A DNA stretch of 64,000 nucleotides from Isoetes taiwanensis. Its lineage: Eukaryota > Streptophyta > Lycopodiopsida > Isoetales > Isoetaceae. Shown here piece by piece: positions 11,838 to 38,639 of this stretch (positions are counted from its first letter, which is position 1; the number at the start of each line of letters is the position of its first letter). The notes beneath the pieces are model-generated. The model saw only the letters and a program-made list of their open reading frames with translations. It had not been told where the DNA came from and did no database searches. The stretch lies in the NCBI GenBank assembly GCA_021234155.1, contig JAJEKV010000024.1:15957030-16021029 (forward strand), in the 5' to 3' direction. The position numbers were made by a program, and so were the translations under genes.

Positions 11838-12354
11838 GTAGCATCTTCGTTCTCGGATTTTCACTCATTGCACCTATATTTTGAGGTCCGTGTAATAATC
11901 CCGAATTGTTCTCAATTCAATCCATTATAAGAGTTGCTTAGCTGCCATTAAGATGCCGATCAGCTAGTGCTCAGCATTAGGGATGTAACAGAGGGTTTAA
12001 TTGCTGCTATGCCGAGGAAATATCCTCCAATTTGAGCATTTAGGGACTGCTCGAACTGGCTGAAACTGAGAATTGTTTCTAGGGATAGGCCCAAGTATCT
12101 CTGCCGTGATTATAAATTCCTAACAAACTGGTATTACATCTGAAATTGAGCTCGATGGAGTATGCCCCACTCGTCGTGGGCACATTTTTTCCACTTGTAG
12201 AGATGCAGGAGTAGGAGTAAGAGACACTTTCTTAGATATAATGTGTTAACGAGAGACCATTGTGCCTGCCAAGATTCTAAGATCTCGTAGTAAATTCGTT
12301 CAATGGGCTGTCATTAAATGTCATTGTTTACTTGCATCTTGTTATTTAAAGCAG

Positions 12355-12413
12355 GAATGTGCCTAGAAATAGATATTAGGATCACCCATGTCAATGCCAC
12401 AATGAAAAAGCAG
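12355..12413 (+). other. Probable 5' UTR exon of the SRRM2-like gene
   Basis: A 59-nt segment sits between an AAAGCAG acceptor (ends 12354) and a consensus CAG|GTAAGT donor (12413/12414). It has no frame that joins to the main ATG and would be a non-coding leader exon. Confidence 0.45.
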
Positions 12414-13195
12414 GTAAGTACCATAGCAATTCTCTAGGTAGCGATTTAATGAATATGTATTATAATGAAGTACCTTAGAATTCATCATAGAGACTGTTAA
12501 AAAATGAGATCATCTAGAAGCTACAGATGGCCATCGGACAAGAGTACATTGTGATGCACATTAGCAGGAAGCTGTATGTTAGCTTATGAAGTAGCTAACA
12601 TAGTAAAAAAATAGTGAGTCAAATATGGCTTTGTCATCTTCCAGAGTCTCTTTTTGTGAAAAGGATGTGGCATGTTGAAGTTCATTGTTAAGTAGTAACT
12701 TCTGTTGGTTTTGTCCACCAGTGTACAATGTGCTTTCTCTTGGCTGTGCACTTCTCAGGCAATTGGTAGATTTTTTTTGCCGCCTGCTATGGTTCTTATT
12801 TGTTACCGGATTAGATCATAAGAACCTTCTATGCAATTGTGTTCCATTCCAGTGTATGTCAGTATGGTGTCTCCATTATATTATCTATATAGTGTGGTAA
12901 ATTTACGTTTTTATACTGCAGTCTCTCTGCTGGTCGTTTTATAACCAATTATGACAAGCCTGGCTTTCCAAGTTGCAGTCTTAATCTGGACCCCATAAAG
13001 AAAGAATAGGTTCTGGCACTACATTAGAGATCATGAAACTATGGGAAGAAGAAAACGGGGAAAAACGGTGTAACATGCTATCTTAAAAAAGCTGAAAGTG
13101 CATGATATTTGTAAGTAACAATATTTAGACAGCTTTGACTTATTGAGATTATGTATTAGCTTTAGTTTAACTCTCCTTATTATATTCCCAGGTCA

Positions 13196-13288
13196 ATGAG
13201 TGCAAGATAAAGTTACTTGTTGCTAGAAGTTTCCATTGGCAGAAAAGTTAATAAACCAACAACAAAAATGCTGGTTACAATGAGCTGA
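13196..13288 (+). promoter_or_regulatory. Two upstream ORFs in the 5' UTR
   Basis: The exon with the main ATG begins at 13192 after a TATTCCCAG acceptor. Its 136-nt leader holds two mini-ORFs: ATG AGT GCA AGA TAA (13196-13210) and a six-codon ATG...TGA (13268-13288). Both close before the main start at 13328, so they could damp translation by requiring reinitiation. Confidence 0.55.
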
Positions 13289-13327
13289 AAATCACCACGG
13301 GCACCAACGGGGTGCCTTCTATAAGAG

Positions 13328-16300
13328 ATGGCCGGAAATTTCAGATTTGAAGTGACTTCAAGCAGTCCCGAGGGTTCACAGTACATTTCAAGCGTTTCAA
13401 ATGGTCATCGTGGTCATGCGCCTGGTGGTTCTATAGTTGACAGATCTGTTAATTTTCGGGAACCTCACGAAGGACGAACACAACCATTATGTGCAGGGAG
13501 CTTCACCCCATCTGGGGGTGCAGGCTCTGTTAGTTGTAGTGGTGCTTCACATGGGGACCTTCTCCCACTTTCACAAGTACTATCGCTGGATTCTATACCT
13601 CTTGTGGAGCAACGGCTTTCTCGTCAGATTGATCTTAGGAGAGCAATAAATGCAGCCATAGGATCCACTCTCGATGACCCATTGCTGGGAGGAGTGCCAA
13701 TGAAGTCATTGGATTCACTTGGTTCGGAAGAGTTAAAACGTGTGAAAGCAAGTATCCATGAAAACTCTGCAAAGGCAAAGTAAGTTAATTTACTGTAGTG
13801 GGATTTTACAACATTGCAGTTCCTTGGAGGGATGCTAAGCTCTATTCCCCCAATTGTTTTGTGATTTCAGAGAACGGTCACGGTCTCTTGGAGAAGCTAT
13901 GTCAAAGCTCGAGAGATTCCGTAACTCCATGCAATCTCGAAAACGTTCGAGGTCGGAATCCAGTGTTCATGAACGGCAAGTTGTCATGGCAAGTGAACGC
14001 CCTCCAACTGCGTCAAATACTGCAAAGGGTGCAGGCCTTCCACTTGTTACAGATACAATGGGAAAACCAGCAGATAAGAACAAAGGTGTTGTAAATAAGC
14101 GGTTACGTACGTCTATGGCTGATGCAAGGGTAAGCACATATCTTTTTGTGCATCCTTTTTCTTCACTTAAACCATTTCTTGTGGAGCTGGATTCTTCGTT
14201 AGAAAACAACAAATGTATGAATGCAAATGTTTATTTCCTGCATAAACATTATTTTGTTATGTTACATTATGAGGCTTGTGTATTTCCCTGTGGGGTTTTA
14301 AAAGCAACCGTGATAGCTTAACCTTTCATTAAAGATGTTGACAAGGCAGCTGCGTACGAATTTTACCTAAAACTGTGAATCAAGAAATAGTCTGTAACCT
14401 GACATGTTTTGTGCTATTGCTGTACTCAGATGGAGGGACGTATAGGTAATATAGTAGTAAAAAAGACATCGGCTTTTCCAGATAGAGAGAAAGAATCTCC
14501 AAGGCAAGCTAGTTTTCCTGTGCCCATAGTGGAAGATAAAGGGAGGCCTATGCCAATCATGAATAATGAGTTGGATAAGACAAAATTGAAGGGTCGAAGG
14601 TCAGCAATAAAGGCAGATGCCACAATGTCAATAGTTTCAAACGGAACTTCAGAAGCAGACCGAGAGCCCAAATGGAGTGGCCATGTTAGGGATAATCGGA
14701 ATCGTCCAAGTGAAGGGCATGGCTTGAGGTATAGCATTCTTTATTCATTCATGCATTTGAAGTGTTAAGTATGCGCATCTCTTACTATGTTATATTGTTT
14801 CTGCAGATCTGGTCCAGTGCATGGTATCACATCACAGATGAATGGTTTAGTATCACGTGGAATGAACAAAGTTGAGATTGAAGGTCCTGCTTTGAATTCT
14901 GAAAAGGGAGATCGTATTTTGACTGATAAAGAACGGAAGAATGTTGTCAAGTATGGATAATCTATTTGATTTTTCTGATTGCTTAATTTGTTGGTAGCAT
15001 TAAAATTAAACTGCTTTTACAGGCCAATATCTCAGGATGAATCTCTTCCCTTAAATACTGCAACTGCTTCGAAACAGAAAGTTGCACGTGCTCCCCGTTC
15101 AGGACCAGTTGGAACATCACATACAGCTCGGATGCCATCTGTTGATGCTAAAGAAAAGGCATTTTTAGCTGGAAAAATACAAGCCACCGCACCAGCTAAC
15201 CGGAAAAGGCCAGCTCCTTCTGGGTCATCATCACCTCCTGTTGCACAATGGGTAGGGCAACAAAAACCTACAAAAATGGCACGGATAGCAAGGCGTGTTA
15301 ACCTGCCACCGCCTGTACCAGCAGCCGCTGGCCATGAAGAAACAAGCATTACACCTGAAGTATTACCTGAACGTGATGTTACCACAAGCATTCCAGCAAA
15401 ACCAAGTACTGTGGGTGGTGTTTCAGGATTAGCAAGAAGAGTACCAGCACCAGGCATGAGTTCACCAATGCAAAGCAAGCCAAGGAGTGAAAGGGTCTCT
15501 CCCGCGCCATTAGTATCTGAAAGTGAAGAATCAGAGGAAGCTGGAGAAAGTAAAGTAAAGGAGAAGTTAAAAATACCTGCTCAGAAAATGGCGGCTCCCT
15601 CTATGCCCCTAAAGAATCCCCCAATCATAGCAAAGGAGGAGGTGGCAGATGGTATACGGAGGCAAGGAAGAACACGGGTGCTTAACATGCCAAAGGCTGC
15701 TGCAGCAACAGTGCCTATGGAGAAGGCTGATGTTTGTGCAAATGCTAAACAACTTCGAAGTGCTAGGGTTTCTGCTGAGAAGCCAGAGAGGTCTGAGATA
15801 TTGTATAGCTGGATAGTGCACAGTGTGTCTGCCATGGTATAAACCTTTTTCTTGTTTAACAGGCCTGGACGTCCAAACCTAAAGAAAGCAGCGGTGGAGC
15901 GTAAACCTCTTACAAGGTTTAGGAAACCAGTTGGAAACAACAATGCAGAACTTTCAGGTTTCTATTGTGTTGGATCAGTTATCTATCTCCAGCTTACATT
16001 CATGCTTATTTGATGTTAGTGTTGAAATTTATACATGGCTATGCTTGTAGGAGAATCAGATGATGATCATGAAGAGCTCGGAAATGCAGTTCGTGCGGCA
16101 GTTGATGCAAATGGTAATGTTTGCTTTTAAGAAATGAACCCAAACCGTCCAGAGAATTATTAGAACTCACTTGTATTCACTTGGCAGCCACCTCTTGTTC
16201 AAGCGATTTTTGGAAGCAAATAGAACCATATTTTGCATACGTGACCCCTGAGGATCTTGCTTTTCTGCGAGACCTGGTGAGATTTTTTCCTTATGGGTCT

Positions 16301-18707
16301 ACGTTTGTCTTTTGGTTAGCTTTCAAGCCCGTTTTTGAATTTATTGTGGGCTTTCATCAAGTTCTGAAATACGTTTTTTGCTTTTGTTCTTCTTCTTCCA
16401 GATGGATCTGAAGTGGGTAAATGAACTTGCTTCAACACCCATGCTTGAAGGAGCTGAAAAATCAACAATTCATCATATTAATGGCAATACGGAGAGTGAT
16501 GGGGCAGTTGAGAGGAATGAAGTCCGCAGTGGAGGCAAAGTTGGCAGCAGTGGTGGGTGGTTTGATAAAGTTTTTCCACTTTCACAAAGGCTGCTTGCGG
16601 CATTGATAAATGAAGGAGAAATTGATGAAGGAGAAGTATTTCGGGAAGGCAGCAGTTTCAACGGAACAGAATCTGCTAACTCCAGGAATAAGGATTGCGA
16701 TGCAGATCTTGAAGGGAGAAGAGTCGTTGACAGATTTAATGACGGGGTTCTTTCAAATGGCTATGTAAACCATAGTATGATGGCAAATGAAGATATGAAT
16801 GAGGTGGATGACATAGTTGTATCATCAAAGGCTTCATCTGGAATATGTGATGATAGCTATCTTGGATGTGTCAGCAATACTGGTAGTAGGGCAGGAGGCC
16901 TGGTAACCAACCAGACAACATGGGAGTTCCAATATGAGCAAATGACATTAGATGAAAGGATATTGTTGGAGCTTCAAAGTATTGGTTTGACAGTAGAACG
17001 TGTGGTATGTACCTGCTTTTGAAGGCTTTACCTTACTAACGATGCCACCATAGACACAAAAGACGATCTGTATAACTTATTTCTTTTGCTACTGCAGCCC
17101 GATCTTGCTCACAAAGACGAGGATGAGATATCTTCTGAAATTTGCAAACTCCAAGATGACCTTAATATGCAGGTAAGCTCATTTATCATTGCCAAAGGTC
17201 AAAAGATTTACAATCTTGAAAGATTTTAGGTTGAGTATGCTATTCGGTTTGCAAATTTATATTTAGCTAATGAAATTTTTGCAGGTTTCTTGGAACCGGC
17301 AGAGGGTATGTACATTAGAAAAGGCCGTTATTTCGAGAAGGGAAGACGAAGAAAGGTAATACTTGTCTTCTCAACATTTACAATATTTGCATCGATGCGA
17401 TAAATTTTGTCTTTTCAATGTACAAGGTTTTCATCCTTAGTGCGTTGTGTTTCAGGGAACGCGAGCGAGGTGCTGTGGCTAAGCTGGTTGAGATTGCTTA
17501 CAAGAAGAGGGTAATTTTGCTCTCAATATTATAGTGCAAGAACATACATTATGGCCTAAGTTAACAAAATAAACTTCCATAATTATTGAAGCGGGTATTT
17601 ATATTTGGTGGAACATTCTATTACAGGGATACCGAAGTGGAAATTCAAGTTGTGGTGGTAAAGGCGCTGGAGCTAAGGGTTCACGTGTGGCAGCCCTGGC
17701 ATTTGCAAAAAGGACACTTATCAGAGCCCATAAGTTTGAGGCTGGCGAAAGTTGTTTTTCAGATTCATGTTTGAGGGATCTGCTCTTTTGTATCACTCCC
17801 AAGGTTCTTGACGACAATACGCAGCCAAATGCACTAGTTGATGTAGAAGTCTCTACACAACCTGCCAGTGAAGCAGTTGCCCTGGCTCCAAAGGCTTCTG
17901 GTAAGTAAAGCTCACTTAGACTCAACGGATGTTAAAAATAGGGTGTTTTATTTATAAATCTTCTGATTTTTACCACTTTTAATGCATACAGCAGCTTGTG
18001 GACAAGAAGTCCCTACAAAGCTTGTACTAAGGCGTGGTGCTGATGGGAAGGAAAAGGTAGAGAAAGGATCTCCTGAAGTTTTACAGAATGGACCGACTAC
18101 TGAAAGAATCAAAGCTAAAGAGGCAACATGGCCTTGGGCCAAGGAAAAGGAAATTGTATCAGACGAAGCACCCTGTTCTGCAAGTATGCGGGATGTCAGC
18201 TGTATTGGAAATGCTGGTTTTGGTGGAGTAAAGGGGAAAAGAAGTGAACGGGAGCGTGAGTGTAAGGCACAAATCAAGGAAAGTACAAAGAAGAATGAGG
18301 GTGATCGAGGTCCTCGACAGGGAGTAGGGACCATCAAGGGTGAAAGGAAGAATAAAACAAAGCCTAGACAGAAGACTGCACCATTGTTTAAGGACGTAAA
18401 TGGAATTATTGATAAGACGGCGGAAATGCCAAGAGGGAAACCTTTTGCCCTAAAAACTCCAGATGCAATTGAAATTCCGAGTATTAGAGATGAGGAAACT
18501 GCTGCGCATACGCCCATTAGTAATCAGCTGACGGTACCAACTGAAGGAGCGCTTGATCTACTTCCGCTTCCTGATGATCTTGTGCCTGGAGAGCACCTAG
18601 GGTGGCTGGACTTGCATGACGAAACTTTGCAAGATCCACAAGGGGAATATCTGATGGGTCTTGATATTCCAATGGATGATCTATCTGAACTTGGCATGAT
18701 GATGTGA
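13328..18707 (+). CDS. Plant-specific SRRM2-like nuclear protein (AT4G29790/AT2G19390 family)
   Basis: Fourteen coding exons join in one frame: 13328-13779, 13871-14129, 14430-14728, 14807-14950, 15023-15790, 15863-15957, 16051-16113, 16188-16276, 16402-17004, 17098-17172, 17285-17355, 17456-17510, 17627-17900 and 17992-18707. All introns are GT-AG. The product is about 1320 aa; I recall Arabidopsis relatives near 1200 aa. The start MAGNFRFE is followed by the conserved stretch LSLDSIPLVEQRLSRQIDLR. Later come SLGEAMSKLERFRNSMQSRK and a basic, Ser/Pro-rich middle. After these are FWKQIEPYFAYVTPEDLAFL, a charged segment REDEERERERGAVAKLVEIA, and a Gly-rich KGAGAKGSRVAALAFAKRT block. The C-terminus is acidic (MDDLSELGMMM). 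No catalytic domain is visible. Family members are annotated as serine/arginine repetitive matrix-like; nuclear location is inferred from basic clusters. No frameshift or stop interrupts it, so it looks functional. Confidence 0.88.
17989..17994 (+). promoter_or_regulatory. NAGNAG tandem acceptor before the last exon
   Basis: The acceptor of the last coding intron reads ACAGCAG. Splicing after the first AG (17990-17991) keeps an alanine codon. Splicing after the second AG (17993-17994) would remove three bases and one residue without a frameshift. Confidence 0.5.
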
Positions 18708-19925
18708 TCTGCTCAGCAGAGTGTGAAGTAAGGAATCAAGAGAAGCCCTTATTTGTGGCTCTGTTCCCAAATCTTATGATGAAACCCCAATTGTACCAGC
18801 ATTGTAACCCCATCGGCCCAAGCGAGGCTGAATTATTTGTAATACCACGACTGTATCTTAGTAGGAGTTAGACAGATTCATTCGAAGAATGGTTACCCAT
18901 GGCATGCAGAGAGCTGCCATAGCAGTATCACATGTAACAAATTGAGCCACACATGTTCCATACGCCACCAGTAACACATGTACAATTGAGGCTTCTTCAG
19001 TGTCCCACTTTGCAGCATCACCCTATGGAATGGGTTTCTACCCAAATTGGGTAGCAAGAGGGAAAATGGTCTTTTCAATCATCTAATAAGTGCTGCTTGT
19101 ACATTTATCATATTCATTGAGGTCAACTTTTGTTTTCAGCCATTGTGCAAGTAAATTTTGACAGAGCAAAAATGGGTTGTACTTTGTTTTACTGCCTTTC
19201 CATGAGGGGAACATTGATGGTTTGTACCAGCTTATCTCCAGGTAGAATTGTAAGCTGGCTGTTTGTAAAGTATTATTAAGAAGCTTCAACTAGGTTCTGG
19301 CAAACCATGCTTTGTATATTTTATTTAACATGACAGTACTTTCACGCAGTAGTTTCTTTTCGCAAGTTTCATGGATTGCAATGAAAAACGTATTGCTGCC
19401 ATTTGGTATGCAAAAACGGACTGGCAAGGCCCTTGTTTAAAGTCAAACGTGTGGTACCAAAAGGATGTTGAAGACAATACCATGCCCTCTATATAGTCTA
19501 TTATTAAGACAAACACAAGCAACGGAACACCGTCGAAGAAGAAAATGACACGTTCTACTTTGTCTAAATGACGCTGGAAGACGTGCTCTTAGACTTAGGA
19601 TTGAAGTTGTCCATGTTAATTAGTACAGCAAGATTTTGATTAGGTTTGAAGTTGTCCATGTTAATTCTGTTGCATGACATTTCAAGCATCACAATGGTAT
19701 AAATTTCCTTTATGAACTAAGCGTATTATTACGAAGTTCGCAAATTTCCACATGCTATTATAATTTACACGTCAGCATTATACAAGCATGGCCATTCAAT
19801 GGACCACTTCCAAAACTTGAGATTTGGACCATGTCGGTTGTATAAGTATATTTAGGCAAGGTGCTGGAATAACCTTTGCGGAATTGTTCCGCAAAAAATT
19901 GGTGAAGGCAATACATTCGTTGCAC
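18708..19925. other. Convergent intergenic region with both 3' UTRs
   Basis: The stop codons of the SRRM2-like gene (plus) and the mannosidase gene (minus) are 1.2 kb apart, tail to tail. The spacer must hold both 3' UTRs and polyadenylation sites. A near-perfect direct repeat (GAAGTTGTCCATGTTAATT) occurs at about 19602 and 19649. No gene was recognised. Confidence 0.6.
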
Positions 19926-33949
<14,024 letters not shown>

Positions 33950-34245
33950 TGCCACTGTCCGATGCTGCTCTTCCGGATACTTGTGGCAGATCAGCGGCGC
34001 AACCCCCTGGCTTCGGCGGCGCCGCTACTGGGGTGGCAGACACGGCGTTGACTAACACCTTTTTTCCAAGAAGGAAATCCCTAAGTTATTTCGAGCAGGA
34101 TGATCTTATTAACTCTATATCTTGTAACAATGGGCGCCCATAAGCCTTGCGGGGTAAGGGCCTGGCGAGCCTGTTCTGCACCCCGTGTAAGGGCCTGCGG
34201 GCGCCCATTCGCCTACGTGAAGTTAGGGGTGAGACAGATTTCAAC

Positions 34246-34375
34246 GGAACGCAATAAAGTTACCCTGGTCATGCTGATATGGCGCAATCCCAACGGTGGG
34301 TGATTCCATCCCGTAGAATAACCCACGGTGATGATCGTGCCACGACCCATAACCAGGGTAACTTTATTGCGTTCC
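34246..34375. mobile_element. MITE with 9-bp target duplications (Mutator-type)
   Basis: A 130-bp element has perfect 24-bp terminal inverted repeats beginning GGAACGCAATAAAG. It is flanked on both sides by GATTTCAAC (34237-34245 and 34376-34384). Nine-base duplications are typical of Mutator-like elements. It has no coding capacity. It sits about 300 bp upstream of the mannosidase start codon, so it may lie in that gene's promoter or 5' UTR. Confidence 0.9.
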
Positions 34376-34384
34376 GATTTCAAC

Positions 34385-34868
34385 CGTTTGATGCAAGAAG
34401 GTGACACGTGCACTCCAGTTTGGCACGCCGCACGCGCGATGAAGTGCAAGCTATTATTGAATGTTGTAGTTGGCAAAATTTGGGGAAATCTGGCTCCTCC
34501 CTAACCTTACGTGGAAAAAAAACTAGCGGTAATGCAAGCTTGAGGAAGGGGATGGGGGAGCAAAAGAAGGGTTGTGGGTAGATGATGAAGCTGAATAGAT
34601 ATGATTCAGGGTTTAGTGAAAGTGATGATTTGTCAAAGTGACACGAGGAAGTGTTGTAATATTGATTTGGAAATAAGGGGGATGGCCAAATGGCTCATTC
34701 ATTCATTATGGTTATTTGGTTGTGTTGGTTTCTCTTGAGTGCAACTAGGCTCTAGAAGTAACCAGTACTTCCATGAGCCGTAAATTACTATTGCAAATGC
34801 TACGAAAAAGCTCCTTTTTCACTTATAAATGCGAGATGCTAAATTTTTGCATGTAATTCAAAAGTGAT
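34385..34868. other. Spacer between MITE and LTR element
   Basis: Nothing recognised. It could contain promoter sequence of the mannosidase gene. Confidence 0.35.
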
Positions 34869-35789
34869 GTTTCTGATATGGAGCAAGCACGGGGGAGTGG
34901 TCCACGGCGAATGGGTTATTGGAATTATGGCAAATACTATGTAAATGTTATTCCTAAGGCCACCAAATAATATAAAGGGGCATAGGATAACATAACATTT
35001 GGATGTGAAGAACCATTGATATTTATGGAAGGGGTCGAGGAGATATTTTGAGAAAAAAAAGCAACTGCCTGCGAAAAAAGGCTAAAGTCGCAGAGAGATC
35101 TATAAATAGAACCTCAACTTCAGTTGGACATATTAGCGACACCACAAATCTGCAATTGTTTTTATGATGTGTGGCTACTTGGAGTAGCTAGATTAGTCTG
35201 GAAGGCCAATAAGCCAAATGCTAGAGCTTTGTATTTGCCATAGCACTTGTGTTTTGCCATAACCCAGTGGATCCGGTTGGGCGGTTAATGGTGCTGCCAT
35301 ATCAATTGTGCATGAATAAAGTTTCTGTAGTCCGGTGTTCTATTATTTTGTTATGGTTCTATGATTTTTGTGTTGCCACAACTTCCCAAATATATATGAA
35401 TTGTATTAAGTGGTATCAGAGCGGAGGTTTGCGATTCTTTTGGGAACCAAAGGGCAATGGGATCACTAGTGGAATTTGGACTCTCTAATCTGTGAGAGGA
35501 GATTATCATTTTGGGGTTCACAAGAACAGATTATCTTAATGGAGTAAAAGCCCTTATGCATGAAGGGAAATCACATGATTAGAGCAGTTAATGGAACTGA
35601 GGTGGATTTGGTGACGACTGCTACAAGTGAATCTGGAGCATCAGTAGTAGAGAAAACTTAGTGCTTTCGTGGAGAATGCTCGAAGTATATGGACCGACTT
35701 GTTGTGAACGAGTTCGGACTATTGGGGAAACTTCTATGATCCTTTGGGGATTATGGAATAATAAGGGTGACTACTGGGTTATCGTGGAA

Positions 35790-35870
35790 AAGCTTGTCAT
35801 GGAGACAAGTAGTTTATCGTGGAGACGAGTTGTCATGGAGACAAATAGCTGGTCATGGAGACAAGTAAAT
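35790..35870 (+). repeat. Short tandem repeat inside the LTR element
   Basis: Repeats of about 15-30 bases containing GGAGACAAGTAG/GTCATGGAGACAA (35798-35866) lie in the non-coding interior. Confidence 0.55.
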
Positions 35871-36679
35871 CACTGCTGCAAAACTTGGAGCTCTGCTTTA
35901 TCATAATAGCCAAACTACCCGCCATAACCTCTTGCCATCTCTATAAGTTCATCTTGGTCGTTTGAGCCTGTGTAAATTCCAACCTTTAAGCCTGAGTATG
36001 GAGAACCGCAAAAGCATCATGCTTAGGATTGCAGAGTAAGATCGTGGTGATCTGAGAGAATTGGTCGTGGGGGTCATTTATATAAATATTTGACTTGGGA
36101 AGTCATCTATATTAACACTTGACGTTATTTGCAGGTTTGCTTAGTGTTAAGCATTGGGGAGGACACTTTACGTAGAAGCTGTCAAGGATGTGGACGTAAA
36201 ATTTGGATGCGGAATCTCAGATTGTTTCCTATGGGACAGGCTTATGGGTAAAGTTCCTAAGTTGAATTTCTTTATTTGGAATAAAGGATAGATACTTTTG
36301 TTGTGTATACCCATGGTAGATTAGTGACTACAATTGCAACGTAGCCGACTTGAACATGGTATACTAGCTTCTTGGTAGACTAGTGATTGTGTCTGCAGCA
36401 CAATCGGCTTGAACAAGAGAGCATAAGATGTATACTTTTGAAGACTAGTAGTTGTGATTGCAACACAATTGGCTTGACAAAAGTTGCATATGTATCTTGG
36501 AGATACACTGTATCGTGGTGGCGATACAATCAAGTAGTACCGCGGAGGTACGAAAGATAATAATATACCACGGAGGTACAAGGGATATATCGCACTGTGG
36601 AAGTACGCGGATATCCGTAACAACTTCTGGAGTTTTGCATGGATTATAAAACTTTCAGACTGGTGATGACCATGGAAGA

Positions 36680-36830
36680 TCCATTGAGAAGGGATGGATT
36701 GAAATGGAGCGTATCTTGGATGATCGCGGGGTGAACCTTCTTGAGAAGGGATGGACTGAAATTGAGCGTATATTGGACGATCGCGGACGATCTATCTTGA
36801 GAAGGGATGGATTGATATGGAGCAAGCACG
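36680..36830 (+). repeat. Tandem repeat running into the 3' LTR
   Basis: About 60-bp units beginning GAGAAGGGATGGA...TGA occur three times (about 36690, 36743 and 36799). The last merges with the first bases of the 3' LTR and includes its purine-rich primer tract. Confidence 0.7.
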
Positions 36831-38049
36831 GGGAAGTGGTCCACGGTGAATGGGTTATTGGAATTATGGCAAATACTATGTAAATGTTATTCCTAAGGCC
36901 ACCTAATAATATAAAGGGGCATAGGATAATATAACATTTGGATGTGAAGAATCATTGATATTTATGGAAGGGGTCGAGGCACTATCATGGAAAAGATCAT
37001 AGATAATGTCCATATGATAGGTCATATAATTTAATTAAAGGCAAGGAGATATTTTGAGAAAAAAGGCAACTGCCGGCTAAAAAAGGCTAAAGTCGCAGAG
37101 AGATCTATAAATAGAACCTCAACTTCAGTTGGACATATCTCCGCAACCAGAGCTCCGATTGAAGCTATCTTTAGCTCTTTGGAACCGGCTCAGAGTCTAG
37201 TTTCCGAATTGGGTAGCACATTCTGTAGTTCATCCATATGAGAGAGTAATGGCCGAAAATGTGACAAGGTGTCACAGATCACTGCCATAGCAACACCACA
37301 GATCTGCAATTGTTTTTATGATGTGTGGCTACTTGGAGTAGCTAGATTAGTTTGGAAGGCCAATAAGCCAAATGCTAGAGCTTTGTATTTGCCAGAGCAC
37401 TTGTGTTTTGCCATAACCCAGTGGATCCGATTGGGCGGTTAATGGTGCTGCCATATCAATTGTGCATGAATAAAGTTTATGTAGTCCGGTGTTCTATTAT
37501 TTCGTTATAGTTCTATGATTTTTGTGTTGCCACAACTTCCCAAATATACATGAATTGTATCAGTTTCAGGTGGTAACTACAGCTGTCAGTTTTGCCAAAG
37601 TGGATTAATTAGAGGTACATGCAGTTTAAATACTGCTGGTTAAGGAAATTGCTTGTCTGTTGGAGTAGTAGTGCCTAAAGTACACAATGTCATTACAGAT
37701 TGTATTCATTACTAATTCCTCACTATGTGCAGAAATAAAAAAGGACTATTTGATAATGTTGTTACCTCACCTTAAATGGCATCTGCAATTAGTGACCTGC
37801 GATTAGTGATCTGCTGGACAATCCTGCTGAATTCAAGAAACAAGTTGATTCTGGAGACTTAAGTGTGATAGCAAATGTATACAACAATTCTTTACAAAGG
37901 TGGAAAGAAGCTCCCTTCTAATGTATCACCAGCATCTAGTTTTTATCCCAAGCTTAAAGTGATGTGAGCTAAAAGTGCAATTATCTTCTTATTGTGATAC
38001 GAAGATAAATTCAATTCTCAAAACTAGTAAGCAAGAAGAAGAAACTGAA

Positions 38050-38275
38050 AGAGAAGCCCCATCTAGGTGTCTCCACTAAACAAACACTGTACAATATGCT
38101 AAAGAAAAGCCCATCTGAGTGTCTCCATTAAAACAACACAATGTACAATATGCTAAAGAAAAGCCCCATTTGGGTGTCTCCACTAAAAAACACAATGTAC
38201 AATATGCTTTTGAAAGAAAAACCCCATCTGGATGTCTCCACTAAAACAACACAATTTACAATATATTGCGTCTTT
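38050..38275. repeat. Tandem array of about 52-bp units
   Basis: Four to five imperfect copies of a unit containing CCCATCTGGGTGTCTCCACT followed by AACACAATGTACAATATGCT. Spacing is about 50-58 bp. No coding function. Confidence 0.8.
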
Positions 38276-38639
38276 GAAAGTGTAACCATTATAGTCGGGA
38301 TTAAAAAATCTCGCCCTTTCGGGTTTTCGAGGAAAAACCCTACTATAATAGAAACACTAAACAAAGATCTGTAGCTGAACATATCTTAGCTGAACATATA
38401 ACGCTTAAATGAGTTGATAATCATGCTTGAAAAAAGCTGATAGTCATGATTCTCCGATCCTTGAATATATATACCGATACTTGTTTCTTCTACACAAGGC
38501 TGATAGAGTTGGAACGACACTTGATTCTCCCACAACACAGCTGATAGAGCAAGCCTGCAACCACAAATCACGAAGCCATACCAGAAGCTCACAAACTATC
38601 AACTGCACATGAAGTGAGACTATTACATCAACCACGATG

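Larger units (their letters stand above)
34874..37562 (+). mobile_element. Non-autonomous LTR retrotransposon with 5-bp duplication
   Basis: 5' LTR 34874-35408 and 3' LTR 36813-37562 both start TGATATGGAGC and end TATTA/TATCA. The target duplication GTTTC lies at 34869-34873 and 37563-37567. The primer-binding site TGGTATCAGAGC (35411-35422, initiator tRNA-Met) follows the 5' LTR by two bases. The LTR contains a TATAAATAG promoter box (35102 and about 37107). The interior is only 1.4 kb and codes for nothing recognisable, so it depends on proteins supplied by another element. The 5' LTR lacks about 64 bp and about 150 bp present in the 3' LTR. Confidence 0.93.

Noticed and set aside
14426-15943. 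Long minus-strand open frames opposite the SRRM2-like exons
   Set aside because: They mirror the high coding content of the plus-strand exons, have no domains, no splice logic, and the plus-strand model is continuous and homologous to known proteins.
17948-18517. 189-codon minus-strand frame
   Set aside because: Shadow of the last coding exon of the SRRM2-like gene.
34100-34205. GGGCGCCCAT inverted repeat as a second MITE
   Set aside because: Short imperfect arms and no target duplication found.
35411-35422. TGGTATCAGAGC as part of a tRNA gene
   Set aside because: It is the primer-binding site next to an LTR; no cloverleaf surrounds it. The same applies to 24169-24180.
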